A stretch of 64,000 nucleotides of DNA. Origin: Holtermannia corniformis (Eukaryota > Basidiomycota > Tremellomycetes > Holtermanniales). The stretch lies in the NCBI GenBank assembly GCA_001599935.1, contig BCIJ01000005.1:741461-805460 (forward strand), given 5' to 3'. Below, one piece after another: positions 25,113 to 36,510 of this stretch; the first letter of the stretch is position 1, and each line of letters starts with the position of its first letter. The notes under the pieces were generated by a model that was given only the letters and a program-made list of their open reading frames with translations, was not told the DNA's origin and made no database searches. Both the position numbers and the translations under genes were made by a program.

Positions 25113-25564
25113 CCGGCATATAGCCGGGGTGAGCGTCGTGTCTGCCCGAAACACGTATGAGCCAAGTCGTACAATTTGAGCGCGGACCGAACAGCCCTTG
25201 CAAAGGGAGAACTCAAGAGTCCGCCTGCGATTTGAGGCGTCATTGGCGTTACCCTGTTGAGCCGGGCAGCAACGCGACTGTTTCGTTGATGGTGTAGCAG
25301 TGTCTCGATAGCTGAACAGAGCATCGAGGTAGCGCTTTCCGGCCGGCTCAACATATCTTGCCGATAACTACAGCTGAGTTCTGGGTGCAGCTCGCTGCAT
25401 TCTGGCGACAGCTCGTTCCAAGCGGTGATCAGCTGGCTGTATGCCGCATTAGCGATGCTACAGCCGGTGTAGTCCCGCTCCTGAGTAGCTAGCTCGAAGC
25501 GAGATGTAGCTGCTCGGATTTGCTTTGTCAGCTTTTTGAGCCCTGCAGGCGTCGCCGTTGTCAC
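25070..25564 (-). pseudogene. array member 6, extended or degenerate
   Basis: The open frame keeps the family features: R-F-E-L-A near the start, a G-C-S-I-A-N segment, TAWNEL with the Trp-Asn pair, and a closing-like SALKLYD. It lacks an ATG at its head; the first codon of the aligned region is GTG at 25564. An insertion of about 40 residues precedes the last helix. After that helix the frame runs on for about 26 residues into duplication unit B. A missing upstream exon is possible, because an ATG-led stretch ends near 25572, but I could not find a splice that keeps frame. I treat it as a decaying copy. Confidence 0.5.
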
Positions 25565-25812
25565 CTACAGGCTTGCCTGAGTAGCTTTGAGACGCTGTGC
25601 TTGAGAGGCCGCAGACATTACTTGCACTCGTTACCAGTAGAGGTGGTACCTCTCGAGCATATCGGCCAGCCCATCTACCGAGACAGCACTAGGACAATGC
25701 AGCTTTGCAGACCCGCGCTCCTTTGCCGCCCACTCGACAGAGGAGGTCCGAGCGCGAGTGCCACATTCGCAAGCGGGAGCAAATCGCACCGAACGTCGGC
25801 ATCACCCGGTTG

Positions 25813-28800
25813 ATGGCGAGCAGCTCTACCCCGGTGCGCAACTCGTCAACAATGGATGAGCAACCGTATCACCAGCAGCCACAGGCGAGCACAAGTAGGA
25901 CACCATGGATAGAGGATCACACAGGTACACGGCCGGCGCAGATCACCGCCCAGCCACATCATTACCGAATGGCCGAGCCGAGAGAGGCAGCCATGACCTG
26001 GACCCGGAATAATCGAGCTGATCGTCCGCCCAGTGCGTTCGAGGATCCTCGGGTACACTTCAGATACCCGCAACCGGGGGATCCGAATGTACCAACTCTG
26101 CCGAGCAGTCTGCACCATCCGTCGCCACGCGAGCCCTATTCTGCCTTTCCGCCGAGCTATGAGCCTCAACTCGCGTCGACAAGTGGCGGTCGTCAAGCGA
26201 GTGAAATGTCGGAATCAACCTCTCCTATGACAAGAGATCAATCAACGCCGCCAAACGGTCGCAAGACCTCCCAAGCGCCTGTCAGGTTTACAAAGTCGGG
26301 CAAGCGGGCAAGAGTGGCTCCGGATGTGGATCAACGGCTCAAGACAGGCCGAGCGTGCGATACGTGTCGCTCCAAGAAGCTACGGTCAGTATGATCTGCT
26401 GGGGCGGTACATTGCTGATGCATTGGCGCAGATGCGAGATCATTCCTGATGTCGAGCCGCCCATGTGCGCTTACTGCAAGCGTCGGGGCAAGGAATGCAC
26501 CTTCGTCCTCCCCATCAGCGAAACTCGGCCACCGAAGAAGACAAAAAAGGACACGCCGCTAGGTGGACTTCCCCCAGGCAGCGAGGACCTGAGGTTGTCA
26601 ATGGTCGAAAGTCTACCGAATGCAGCGTATACCAGCCAAGATGGAAAGCGCTCGGCTAGGATACAAGGTGCGTACCGTCTGCTACGACGAGCTCTGTACT
26701 GAACAGTCAGGCGAGACGTCGGTCATGTTCCTTCTGCATAGCGCCATCGCGGTGCCGGAGGATGCCTTCCAGTGGTATGATTCTCGACACAATACAACTT
26801 GGGAAGTTACCGACTCTGGCGACGGTGTCATCAAAGTTCATCATCCAGACGCTATCAAGAATAAGCCGGTCAATGAGGTCACAGGCAATCCAAGTCCGAA
26901 TGACTTTTCCTCGCCGACTGTACTGGATCGAGCATCACCGCCTCCAACCCCACAGGTTCTGCCTGCGCAGTTACCGCAACTCGACAAGGCTGCCGAGACC
27001 GCTACGCTATCGCTGTCGACCCTCCAGAACCTTGTCAACATCTACTTTGAAAGTGTGGCTCCACTTTTTCCATTTGTCACACGCCGCGAGTTCCTCGCAA
27101 ACTCTTCCCCTCCCCCTCAACTCCTCTACGCCATCTGTGGCGTTGCTGCCGCGCGGCGCGACATTCCAGAAGCAACATTTGCGATCCTGCGAAAGATGAT
27201 CAACGCAGTTATGATCCGTCTTTTGGTCGCCGTTGAGCCGTCTCGGACCAACATCCAGACGCTGTTGGTTTTGTCACTCGTTGGCGAGCTGAATTGGTCG
27301 GACGCCGATACGATTGGTACCACGGCTTTGATGCGGCTCGCGGCAGCGATCCGGATGGTCAGTATAGTCCAGACACATTTGATCAGGCTGACATAGTCAG
27401 GCGCAACATCTTGGCCTGCACCGCACGAATGACTTTCCGGAAGCAACAAAAACGCTCGACGGTGAGCAGGACCTGCAGGCGCGTGCAAATCTTGAGACGG
27501 ATCGCCGGATATGGGCCGGGTGGTAGGTAGACCGAGTGTCGGGGTGTTGCTAACCCAATTTATAGCGTCATCATGGATAGGTGGTATGCGACTTTGCATG
27601 GCGTTCCGTGCCTCATTAACGTTGAAGACTGTGATACGGACTTGCCATGTGAGCCATGTGCCGCCTCTTAGCAACGTGATCAGGCTGACAATTCCAGCTC
27701 CGCGTGACATCTTTCCAACGACCGACACATTCCCACCCTACTTATTCATGAGCGAGCTCGTCAAGCTATCAAACCTACTCAAGAAGATTCTGACGACGCT
27801 GTACACCCCATCGGGCCTCACACACGTCACGGACGATCAATTGCACAAGCTCCGGTCCGAGATCGTCAATTGGCAGGAAGAGCTGCCGATGGAGCTCCGC
27901 TATGCTGGGATCACAAGTCGACCGGAAATAGGTGTGTGCCTATCAACTTGTGTGTGGATGTACTGACCCGTGAACAGGGCTGCTTCGACTGTTATATGTG
28001 ACCATCACGTTCTTATTCTTCCGGCTGTTCATGCGCATGGCATATGCGGTATGTTGGTCGATGGCTGAAGCTTGCGCTGACCGCCTCTAGGGCCCGCCGC
28101 ATCTGACATACCAAGTGGAGATGGAACCGTGGCAGCGGTTTTTGACGGCCTCGGACGAAGCGATCCAGTGGTTGAACCAGTGAGGTCCGGTCGACCTCGC
28201 AGTGCGGCCAGCTGACATTCCAAGCAATGATTCGATCCTTGACATCTGGTCGGTGACTAGCTACGCGGCGACTGCAACCGCACTCGTCTTCGTGAGTTGC
28301 TCCTTCATCATCAGCACCCATGTCGCTGATTCGCACCAGTACAACACGTGGATTCGACGACGAGACCAAGACTGTCTTCGGTCGCTGTCCACAGTGAAGG
28401 ACTGCGTACGGCGGTGGGAGGAAGCCGTGCCGTCTGGTCACATGGTCGTTCGACGCAAGGTTAGTCTCATTGTGGGTTAGTATTGGTGCTGACGTGCACA
28501 GATGACCGAGGTTATCTCTCTGCTCGAAGCCACAGCGCGACAGGCTATTCTATCCGAGCCCCGGCAGCGTCGTCTAAACCCTGCCAGAGGGGCCATCAAT
28601 TCCGCCCCAACCGATCTTGGCGTCACCTTTGTACCTGATCGAACTCGTCCGTCTGGCGGCTTCTACGTCGTGGGCGACAAATACAAAGGCCGGCTCGAGG
28701 ACCTGCCAAAAGGCAATTACATGCGGACCGACGGAAGCTCATCGTGCCTTGCCGCTGAGTCAAACGCACGCTCCACGCTTGAAGAGAACGTACCGATCCC

Positions 28801-29058
28801 GTCGGAGACTACGAATGGCGCCGCATTCAGTCCGACTTTGACACTGCCTGTGAATGAGAGGGACGCAGGGCTGCAGCTTGCTGGGACGCTCGAAACGGGG
28901 CTCGAAGGACTTCCGACGCTCGTGCAAGACTGGAACCAATGGGACGAGGTGGGTGATCCTTTGTTTGTGCGCTCCAAGCTCACGGGAGCTAGTTCTTCTC
29001 ACGATTGGGTGAGATGCCGCCGTCGGGCAACGAGTTTGACGGTGCGGCCGTGTTGTAG
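25813..29058 (+). CDS. Zn2Cys6 transcription factor with fungal-specific domain
   Basis: This is a nuclear regulator. A disordered N-terminus of about 180 residues leads to a basic patch (KSGKRARVAP) and a Zn2Cys6 cluster with its six cysteines in CDTCRSKKLRC, then CAYCKRRGKECTF across an intron at about 26384-26431. A Ser/Pro linker follows, then the fungal transcription-factor middle domain: LVNIYFESVAPLFPFVTRREF, LLYAICGVAAARR, and the WAGCVIMDRWYATLHGVP...INVEDCDTDLP signature, which is typical of the family. The C-terminus ends NEFDGAAVL. In-frame upstream codons begin at 25705, and ATGs at 25813 or 25852 are the likely starts. It is divergent from array member 6 with about 250 bp between them. 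Its targets are unknown. Confidence 0.88.
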
Positions 29059-29453
29059 CGGTCGATCTGCTGTTTATGCATGTCGATCGGTAGTCGTGGC
29101 TTGCAGATCGGCGCACAAGTCGGCTGTCTGTTCTCAAGCCACAAGCGATCTTGCTACATATGCCGGTAAACAGTAGAATCGGGACTTTCTGATTAAGCCT
29201 TGGTCTGCACGGTCGTCCAGTGACTGCACGGGTCCGCAGAGACTGCCCCTGCCACGCCAGCCGATCTCATGCCGTAACGTTCACTAGGTGATGGCCGAAG
29301 CCCGAACCCCGAGCTGGTGGAGGTGGCGATGGCGAGCGACCAAATGGTATATAGCAACGCCTTCGCAGTTGCGATGTCCTGCGTCTTCATCACCACAGAT
29401 CAGCACAGCTCAACTCAGTCTCACAACTTTCACACCTTCAGCAGCGACACATC
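29059..29453. other. intergenic, promoter of the dehydrogenase
   Basis: About 395 bp hold no gene that I can support. The region before the start is rich in CACA and CTCA words, as in many promoters of this window. Confidence 0.4.
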
Positions 29454-30403
29454 ATGGCTCCATCAAAGCTCGCTCTCATCACCGGCGGAAACAAAGGGAT
29501 TGGGCGTCTTCCGAGCTCGAGTTCTTATGCTAATGTAGAGTTATACAGGGCTTTGCCATCTCGCAACACCTCGCATCCAAAGGGCTCTCTATCCTAGTCC
29601 TCTCCTCGTCTGATGGTGGGATCGCCGAGCTTCGCGACAGCGTCAAGGCGTATGAGGGCGTTGAAGTGTTCCACCTTGCTGTCGATCTGTCCGACGTGAC
29701 AAAGTTCCCGGGAGTCGTTGAGCAGATCAAGGGTATCAGCGACAGGGTTGATGTGCTCGTGAACAATGTCCGTCGCTGCACTGTTGAGTGCCTGTACCAC
29801 GGCTGACACGCATCGTAGGCGGGCATCGCGTCCAACGAACCCTTTCTCAACGTCAAGCCCGAGACGTTTGAAAAGACGTTCAAGCTCAACGTCCACGCGC
29901 CGTTCTTCCTCACGCAAGCGCTGGTCAATGGCGGTCTCTTTCGTCCAGGCGGCAAGATCATCTTCATCAGCTCTAGCTTGACCAGTGCGTGGCGGCGTGC
30001 TATTTCAGCCCATGCGTGTGCTGATGACGAGCAGTCAACTCGTCGATCGGACCGGTGTACTCGACGTACATCGCGACCAAAGGTGCTGTTGAGCAGCTCT
30101 CGCGCACTCTTGCGCGTGAACGTGCGTTGGTGCTCCTTTGCCGAGCTCGCATACTAACACGGCACAGTCGCGGCCGCACCTCACAGCCTGATCGTCAACA
30201 CCGTCTCACCAGGCCCAACGGGAACGCCGCTATTCTTCCAAGGCAAGCCACAGGCCGTCATCGATGCCATCTCGAACGCATCGCCGTTCAAGGGCTTGGC
30301 TAAGCCTGAAGACACGGCAAAGGCTGTAGGCTGGCTTGTGAGCGAGGAGAATACGTGGGTCGCGGGGCAGAACCTGCGCGTCAATGGCGCGGGTATGGTC
30401 TGA
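29454..30403 (+). CDS. short-chain dehydrogenase/reductase
   Basis: This NAD(P)-dependent oxidoreductase of the classical SDR family has about 255 residues. The cofactor motif TGGNKGIG is near residue 10, and VNNAGIASNEPF holds the NNAG motif. The catalytic Ser lies in FISSSL, and YSTYIATKG carries the Y-x3-K pair. NTVSPGPTGTPLFF follows. The protein ends AGQNLRVNGAGMV, the usual end of FabG-like enzymes. Three or four introns are present, one splitting the glycine motif (about 29506-29548). The substrate is unknown. Confidence 0.92.
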
Positions 30404-30549
30404 GGTGAATCGGCGGGTTTGCGTAGTGATCGGAGGCGCCCCGTTGCTCGTTGCCGGGGCAGCAATGTACCAGCTCTGGTACAGAAAACTGCATGCAGTT
30501 GTGCCCCTCCATTTCTGACGGCATCGATTTCATTTCGTACATATGACGT

Positions 30550-31198
30550 TTACAAGGCAATGGCGAGACCGAGGCCAGCCGTTGTAGCGAGTGCAACGAG
30601 GTTGAGGGTCGACGAGACGGCGTGCAGAGTCGCAAAGCGCTTGTTGACAGCGTCGAGCTGGGGCGAGACCTGTTTTGTGTCAGTTTTACATCACACTCGA
30701 ATCATCCAGACTGACTGCCTGGGTGTCGGCGTCGCGGCCTTCTGCACGCTCCAAACGGTGACGCTCAAACATGGCCTTTGTAGTCTTGGGTCCGACCACA
30801 AACGCATTCAAAGCGTGCGCAACCGTCGTAGCGATGATCAAGAGCGCTTGGCGGCCTTCCGACGTCGAGTGGAAGTGGGGCTTTGATCGGGGGCTAGACA
30901 ATAAAGCCGGGTGGAAGTAAAAGTGCGTGGCGAGGAGGACGGACGAGAGCGCGGTCGAGGTCGTAAAGTGGACAGGGGTCAGGCGGGACTGGAGAAGACC
31001 GAAAGTCTGGCGAGCTGTACGCCCACGAGGTTAGTTCGGACTCCCTCGGACACGATGCGGTGACGTACGGAGCGTCTTGTAAGCCGTGACGCCGGTCGAG
31101 ATCTGCTGCACATTGCCGCCGAGCAGCGTGCCCCATGCGAGCAGGTAGAACCCGCGGGCTGTGAAGGGAGCGAGTGCAGTGTCGAGGTAGCCTGCCAT
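30550..31198 (-). CDS. TMEM205-like (DUF4149) membrane protein
   Basis: This small multi-pass membrane protein has about 175 residues. It starts MAGYLDTALAPFTARG, followed by the family segment YLLAWGTLLGGNV, then RQTFGLLQSRLTPVHF, a LIIATTVAHALNAFVVGPKTTKAM block, and a last helix LVALATTAGLGLAIAL. The R-Q-F-G-x-L-Q pattern and the N-x-F-x-x-G-P-x-T pattern are those of the TMEM205 family. Its role is not established, though the animal member is linked to cisplatin resistance. The gene has two introns. It is divergent from the LEA-like gene at 31380. Confidence 0.82.
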
Positions 31199-31379
31199 TG
31201 TGAAAGTCTGGTCGTGGTTGACAACGGATCGCGCACTGGAATCGGGCCGTGCTTTCACGGTCGTGATCCGCGGGTTGGTGCACAGATGGCGTCATTGACG
31301 TCATCACGCTACAAGCAAGCACGTAGCAAAGTCAAAACGCAGCAGCACGAAAGCTACCAACTCACGAGACAGCAACACA

Positions 31380-31813
31380 ATGCAGGCCTTCCGTTCAAGT
31401 CTGTTCACCCGTGCCGCCGTCGCTCCCCAGCGCGCTCTCCTAACAACCTCGGCCGTGCGCTCAAAGACCCTCGTCGACTCGGTCAAGGAGGCTGCCGACA
31501 CTGTGAGTCACTTCGCCGCGTGTTCACATCCTTGAACCAATCTGACTCTCACGCTTCCAGGTCAACAAAAAGGTCGGCCAGACCCTCGCTGCCGGTATCG
31601 AAAAGACCGAGCAGGCGACCGCCGACGCCAAAGCCACTGCCGGTCAGTAGTACCTTGACGCATCAACGAACGCAGCTGACATCATCCACAGACGCCAAGG
31701 GCCCCGAGCTCGAGACCGAAGCCAAGAGCGCAAAGGAGCAGCTCAACCAGGGCGCGGCTGATGTCGTAGGCAAAGCTCGGGACGTCAAGGACGAGGCTGC
31801 CAAGAAGCTCTAA
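31380..31813 (+). CDS. small LEA-like mitochondrial protein
   Basis: The protein has about 108 residues, joined over two introns (about 31502-31559 and 31645-31691). The N-terminus (MQAFRSSLFTRAAVAP...LLTTSAVRSK) looks like a cleavable mitochondrial presequence with Arg and no acids. The rest is Lys/Ala/Glu-rich and amphipathic with repeats of the type EKTEQATADAKATA and AKSAKEQLNQGAADVVGKA, as in group 3 LEA proteins and similar stress proteins. It ends EAAKKL. A role in protecting mitochondria under stress is inference from composition only. Confidence 0.75.
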
Positions 31814-32024
31814 GGTGATGGAGGGATGAACGACATTAGATGCGGAACATGTATCCATAGTGTCTGTCCTGATGCTGTTAGATTCTGCGGGTCCTGCTCA
31901 GTGAACCCGACTGCATTCTCACGAATGCCAGGCGAGGTCTGAATGGAGCCACTTGCCAAAGGAGATTGAGTGGGGCATGGCTTGGCCAGTTCTACGGCTT
32001 GGCACACAGCAGCGCACACAAGAC

Positions 32025-32243
32025 ATGAAGGCCGTGTCGCCCTCAAACACAGCGGCTTCCAAACCGTTCGAACCCCTCAGGATCAAAGTCTCGATCGAAG
32101 AAATCAGCATGTCGTCAGATAGTGAGCCGTCCATCAGTCCGCGTGCGGCCAGGACCAAAGCGACCAACTCTCGAAAAGCGCAAAAGACCAAGCGCAAGCA
32201 AGAGGCGTGGTGGCGCCAATGGCTACAGGGCGAGTGGCATTAG
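32025..32243 (+). CDS. small basic hypothetical protein
   Basis: This unspliced frame has 72 residues from the ATG at 32025. In-frame upstream ATGs extend it to 31953, and a later ATG is at 32109. It has a Ser-rich middle and a strongly basic C-terminus (KAQKTKRKQEAWWRQWLQGEWH) with paired tryptophans. I do not recognise it. Confidence 0.4.
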   Translation: MKAVSPSNTAASKPFEPLRIKVSIEEISMSSDSEPSISPRAARTKATNSRKAQKTKRKQEAWWRQWLQGEWH

Positions 32244-32453
32244 CTATGTGATCCTCGTGCGTTTCCACCGTCTCTCCCGACGTCACTGTTGGTAGAATAC
32301 ACGGCTCCCGATTAGACTATCCTTTTTGACTCGCGTTTGAAGTCAGTCGCTGGGATGAAAGGATGCGCGATGCTAAGGAGTGTTGAGATGTACATTCCGC
32401 CTTCGCCGCCACTCAGACTGAAGAAAACCTCCTCATCATTTCACTCACTCACC

Positions 32454-33269
32454 ATGCTTGCCGTCTCGCTCTCCCTCTTGCCTCTCACCCTCCTCCTGGC
32501 GTCTCGTCATGTCACGGCCGGTGCCCAGCCGCAGCCATCACGTCCGATGCCAAGTCGCACACTGACCCCATTAGCCACTGCAACACCCACGCCCTTCCCG
32601 ACTCTTGTCGCCCGATGCCAAGGTGACGCCTGCAACGGTAACACTGAAGGCGGCGAACAGCCCATAGCCGTCACGACGACTGTTCAAACGACCGTCCTCG
32701 TCCCGTGCACAACCTACGTGACAGTGACCAACGACGTCACGCAGACGCTCACCTCTTGGTCGACCGAGATCCAGACAAAGACGGAAACAGTCAGCAATAC
32801 GGTCAGTGTCGTCGTCATGTCCCCGACACCCGATATCAAGTCCAAGGTCGTCACGCAGTCGACCGAGATTGCATGGTCGTTTACGAGTTATTGGACCGAA
32901 GGGCCCACGGGCGGACCGACGACTAGTACGATTGATGGTGGACAGGGGTATACGTCGCAGCAGAGCTCGGTCCAGTCGTCGATCCAGAGCCAGCCGTCCT
33001 CAGTCTGCAACAGCTGCGCGGTGGGGTACACGTCTTCCACGCCCTCATCGTGGCAGGGCGACGCGTGGACGCACACCTCGGCCGGCGTCTACGTCTCCAC
33101 CGGCACCGACACGACAGCAGCTGCGGGATGGACGGGAGCGCCCGCAGAGTCGTTTGACCCAGCTTCGAGGTTCACCGGTGGCGCAAGCAAGCGCGCATCC
33201 TGTACTTACTGGGGATTCCTGGCTATTCTGGTAGCGATCGCGTGGAGTCCGTTTCTACTCTTGTTGTGA
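32454..33269 (+). CDS. secreted Ser/Thr-rich protein, probable GPI-anchored
   Basis: This unspliced frame has 271 residues. A signal peptide opens it (MLAVSLSLLPLTLLLASRH, cleavage likely near HVTAGA). A Thr/Ser/Val-rich body follows with TTVQTTVLVPCTTYVTV-type repeats, common in fungal wall proteins, and paired cysteines (ARCQGDACNG, VCNSCAVG). A short hydrophobic C-terminus (LAILVAIAWSPFLLLL) follows a small-residue stretch (GGASK), fitting a GPI attachment signal. It is probably a heavily O-mannosylated cell-surface protein. Four ATGs upstream in the same frame (from 32337) are unlikely starts, because only the one at 32454 leads directly into the signal peptide. Confidence 0.8.
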   Translation: MLAVSLSLLPLTLLLASRHVTAGAQPQPSRPMPSRTLTPLATATPTPFPTLVARCQGDACNGNTEGGEQPIAVTTTVQTTVLVPCTTYVTVTNDVTQTLTSWSTEIQTKTETVSNTVSVVVMSPTPDIKSKVVTQSTEIAWSFTSYWTEGPTGGPTTSTIDGGQGYTSQQSSVQSSIQSQPSSVCNSCAVGYTSSTPSSWQGDAWTHTSAGVYVSTGTDTTAAAGWTGAPAESFDPASRFTGGASKRASCTYWGFLAILVAIAWSPFLLLL

Positions 33270-33324
33270 TGCAGGGCTGTGTGTATATACGATGTGGCTA
33301 CATCATCCTCTAAATCGCACCCGT

Positions 33325-36300
33325 CTAGTCGATCAGCTCCAGGGGTCGGTACACGGGGTCCCACATCCGGCTCTGTACGCGTATCAGCGCCGAAACACGA
33401 GACTGACATCCCACTCACCATGATGAACTTTTCCAGACCCTCGCCCTCCTCACCCTTCACGATCCGCACAGTCAACTCGTCGCGCGCAATGCCCTCCTCT
33501 ACGGCTCGACGGATGACCGCAGCCGCGACAATGACACTGACGTGTCGGACGTCGGACAAGTCGGGCAGCAAGCTCGCTTCTGGGTCGGCAAGCGCCGGCG
33601 AGAGGCCAGCGAGCGCCTTGACACCGGCCATGAACATGCCTGGTGAGATCGAGGTTGATCGCGAGACGATGGCACCGAGGCCGAGAGCGGGATAGATGAG
33701 CGCATTGTTGGTTTGCGCGACCGTGTCTGCGCATGTAAGTTATAGGCCGATGCGATCGACTGAATCGACTGACATTGCTTGCCGTTGGGCATGGGCACAG
33801 GCGGGAAGGGGGAGCCAGTCGCGATCAATGCACGACCCTCGGTCCACGCGATGGCGTCCTCTGCAGGCCGCGTCAGCTCAGTCAACACGGTCATGAGCAA
33901 ACGACTCACCGGGGTCAACCTCGCAGAGCGAAGTAGGGTTGGACATGGGGAACTAGACTGGATCAGCTCTGTTTCCTCGTACCTCGCCTCGCCACTCACA
34001 ATGATGGGCCGCTCAACGTGCTTGGCCATCTCGCGCACAATCTCTTCGGTGAACGAGCGCGAGTGAGTCGAGGTACCGATCAGCACCGTCGGCTTCACGG
34101 CCTTAATGACTGGCATGGCCGTTAGCGGTGGCCAAGTTGAGCCCAGCAGTACTCACCATCCATGAGCCGGATCGCGTCAACTTCTGGCGTCTCGCGCTCC
34201 CAGCCGACGACCTCCGAGTCAGGACGAGCGTACGTCAACTGAGCGTGGCGCAACGAGCCGCCCATCGACTCCACAAGCAGACCGTTCCGGTCCACACACC
34301 TGCTCGGTCAGCACGACACTAGGCTTGCACTCCGTCCAACGTACCAGAAGCGGCGGTTAGCCTCTTCTGCAGACAGACCCTCGGTGATCATGAGACCATC
34401 ACGGACTGAGAGGTCCATCAGCCAGCACCGGCAATGACTTTGAAGAACTCACTTTGGTCGGCAATGCCCATCCCGGCACTGCCAGCGCCGTACACTACGA
34501 TCCGCTGGTCCGAGAGCTTGCCACCAGCAACACCCACAGCACTGACACCGTCAGTACAGGCGCGTCGGTGCGGAGCATCACACTCACGCCATCAACGCCG
34601 AGAGCGCAACCGCACCCGTGCCCTCAATATCATCGTTGAACGCCGGAAGGATGCTCTTGTACTTGTCGAGCAAACGCTGAGCGTTGGCAAGCCCAAAGTC
34701 TTCAAAGTGAATGACGGCGTTGGGCTGGTCAGGCGTTAGCGTATTTCAGGCGGAGAAAGGTTAGACCCACGAAGAGGTCCTGGCAGTGACGGATAAACTT
34801 GTCGACGAATTTGCTTCGGGAGGTCAGTTCTGTCTCTTGGTACGGCCGACTTTGCTCACTCGTAGAGCTTTCCCCTGACGCGGGTACGCTTCCAGCCAAG
34901 GTAAAGCGGGTCGGAGAATTGCCTGAGTGCGTCAGTGCAGTTATACACCAAGCAGAAGACACGCACGCATGGTTGTCAGTGCCAACATCCAGCACAACAG
35001 GCAAGATCCTGTTCGGGTTGATCCCCGCTCCAAGGGTGTACAGGGCCGCCTTGGATGTCGAGATGGTGATCCCACCGACACCCTGATCTCCGATCCCAAG
35101 GATCGCCTCGGAATCCGTTACGACGACGAGATCGATCGGTGACCGCGAGTCGGTTGCGCGCTCGTCAATGTCGGCTTGCCGGTTCAGGTCGTGCATGTGG
35201 GACTCGAGCTGGGCGCGCATGCCATCTTGGTTGGGAAAGGACTGCGAGCGTTAGGCTGGTAGGTGGGTGGTCTGCGATGCATACGAGGAAGCAGCCGATC
35301 TGAGAAGAGTTAGGTGGTTCTGCAGATGAAGCTCGAAACTTACAGGTCGGCGGAAGAGGGATGAATACGATGCAACAGCCTCGGCGGCTCCTGCGCATAC
35401 GTCAGTGACTGGCCACACACTAGGTCCAGCGCGACTCACCGGGAGTATACAAGATACCAAGCAGCTCCTTGAGGTGATCTTGCAACAAGCGGTAAAAGAG
35501 TACCTGGTTTTGGTCACGCAGACTAGCAAGGAACGCGTGCTTCAAGATGACGGTCGGCTGCTTCTTGAGCTGAGCGTATGCTCGCTGTGCTCTGTATCAA
35601 GTCAGCACCCGACCAAACGATTTCAACCGAAAAGACTCACTGCCGCTCCAGGCTGTGCACTTCATACGGCAACAAGCCCTCGAGCCCAAAGATAGATCGC
35701 TCCTCGCGCGTAAAGCCAGCACCCTAGCATCAAGCCGTCAGTCTTCCACGCCAGAGATCGACCGATTCCGGAGAAAAGCACCTTGTTCAACCTATCAACC
35801 GGCCCAGTCAGCATCTGAAACACCCTGATCGGCATTGCCGGCGGCAGTGTGTTCCACATGCCCGCGCACATACATACCTCGGCGTGTTCAACAGCGTGGC
35901 TCCTTTGAGATTCGTCCTGACCCGTCTCGTCAGCCACCAGCCCCACCAGGTCGCGCGAGCACCCACCTGATCGGCACATAGTTTTTGAACTCTGGTCGCT
36001 CGATCACTTTGGAAGTGATTGAGCGGCGGGGTGCACGGCCCGCTGATCTGATTGCACTGTAAGAATCGAACCGTCAGCCTGCTCTCCATCGCCCATAGCC
36101 AAAGTCGAAACCTCGCAGCTCGGCCACCGTGCCGCCCTTGACGTGATGACGACATTCAAGCACTCACCTGGTCGATGCTCGCTGGCCCAACATTGTCTCT
36201 GAACCCTCCTTTGGAAACACTCGAGCAAGCTTTGAGCTGTCACCCTATAGACGTCTTGGCAGGACCCTAGCAGACCTCGCAGAGCCTCGCGCGCCAGGCA

Positions 36301-36372
36301 GCGTTTTGCAGGCTGCCAATCCGTAAATTCGAAAACGTATGGGTTCGCTTGCCAGGTACGGCACGCAGTCAT
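33325..36372 (-). CDS. MAE1: NAD-dependent malic enzyme, probably mitochondrial
   Basis: The enzyme converts malate to pyruvate with CO2 release. The family order is visible: [11 protein letters not shown] and [11 protein letters not shown], then [32 protein letters not shown], and [27 protein letters not shown] and [20 protein letters not shown] come next. The metal and catalytic segment follows ([17 protein letters not shown]), then the nucleotide fold [15 protein letters not shown] and [47 protein letters not shown] leads to the end at PLELID. The N-terminal exon (start 36372) is basic and may be a presequence, but its exact start is uncertain. More than ten introns are present. Convergence with the GPI-type gene leaves 55 bp between stops. 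Confidence 0.92.
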
Positions 36373-36510
36373 TTTCGAATCTGCCCGCAACGTCGGGACG
36401 TTCCGCACAGGGCTTATCAGCTCATGGCGCGATTGGCTGCGGGCGGTCGTGAGCTCGCGCTGGATGCCAGGCGGTGCACAGCTCGCATAGACAATCGTGC
36501 ATGGCTACAG

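Noticed and set aside
21029..25564. Array proteins considered as HsbA-type hydrophobic surface-binding or secreted effector proteins
   Set aside because: None of the members has a signal peptide, and the spacing of conserved residues does not match what I know of HsbA.
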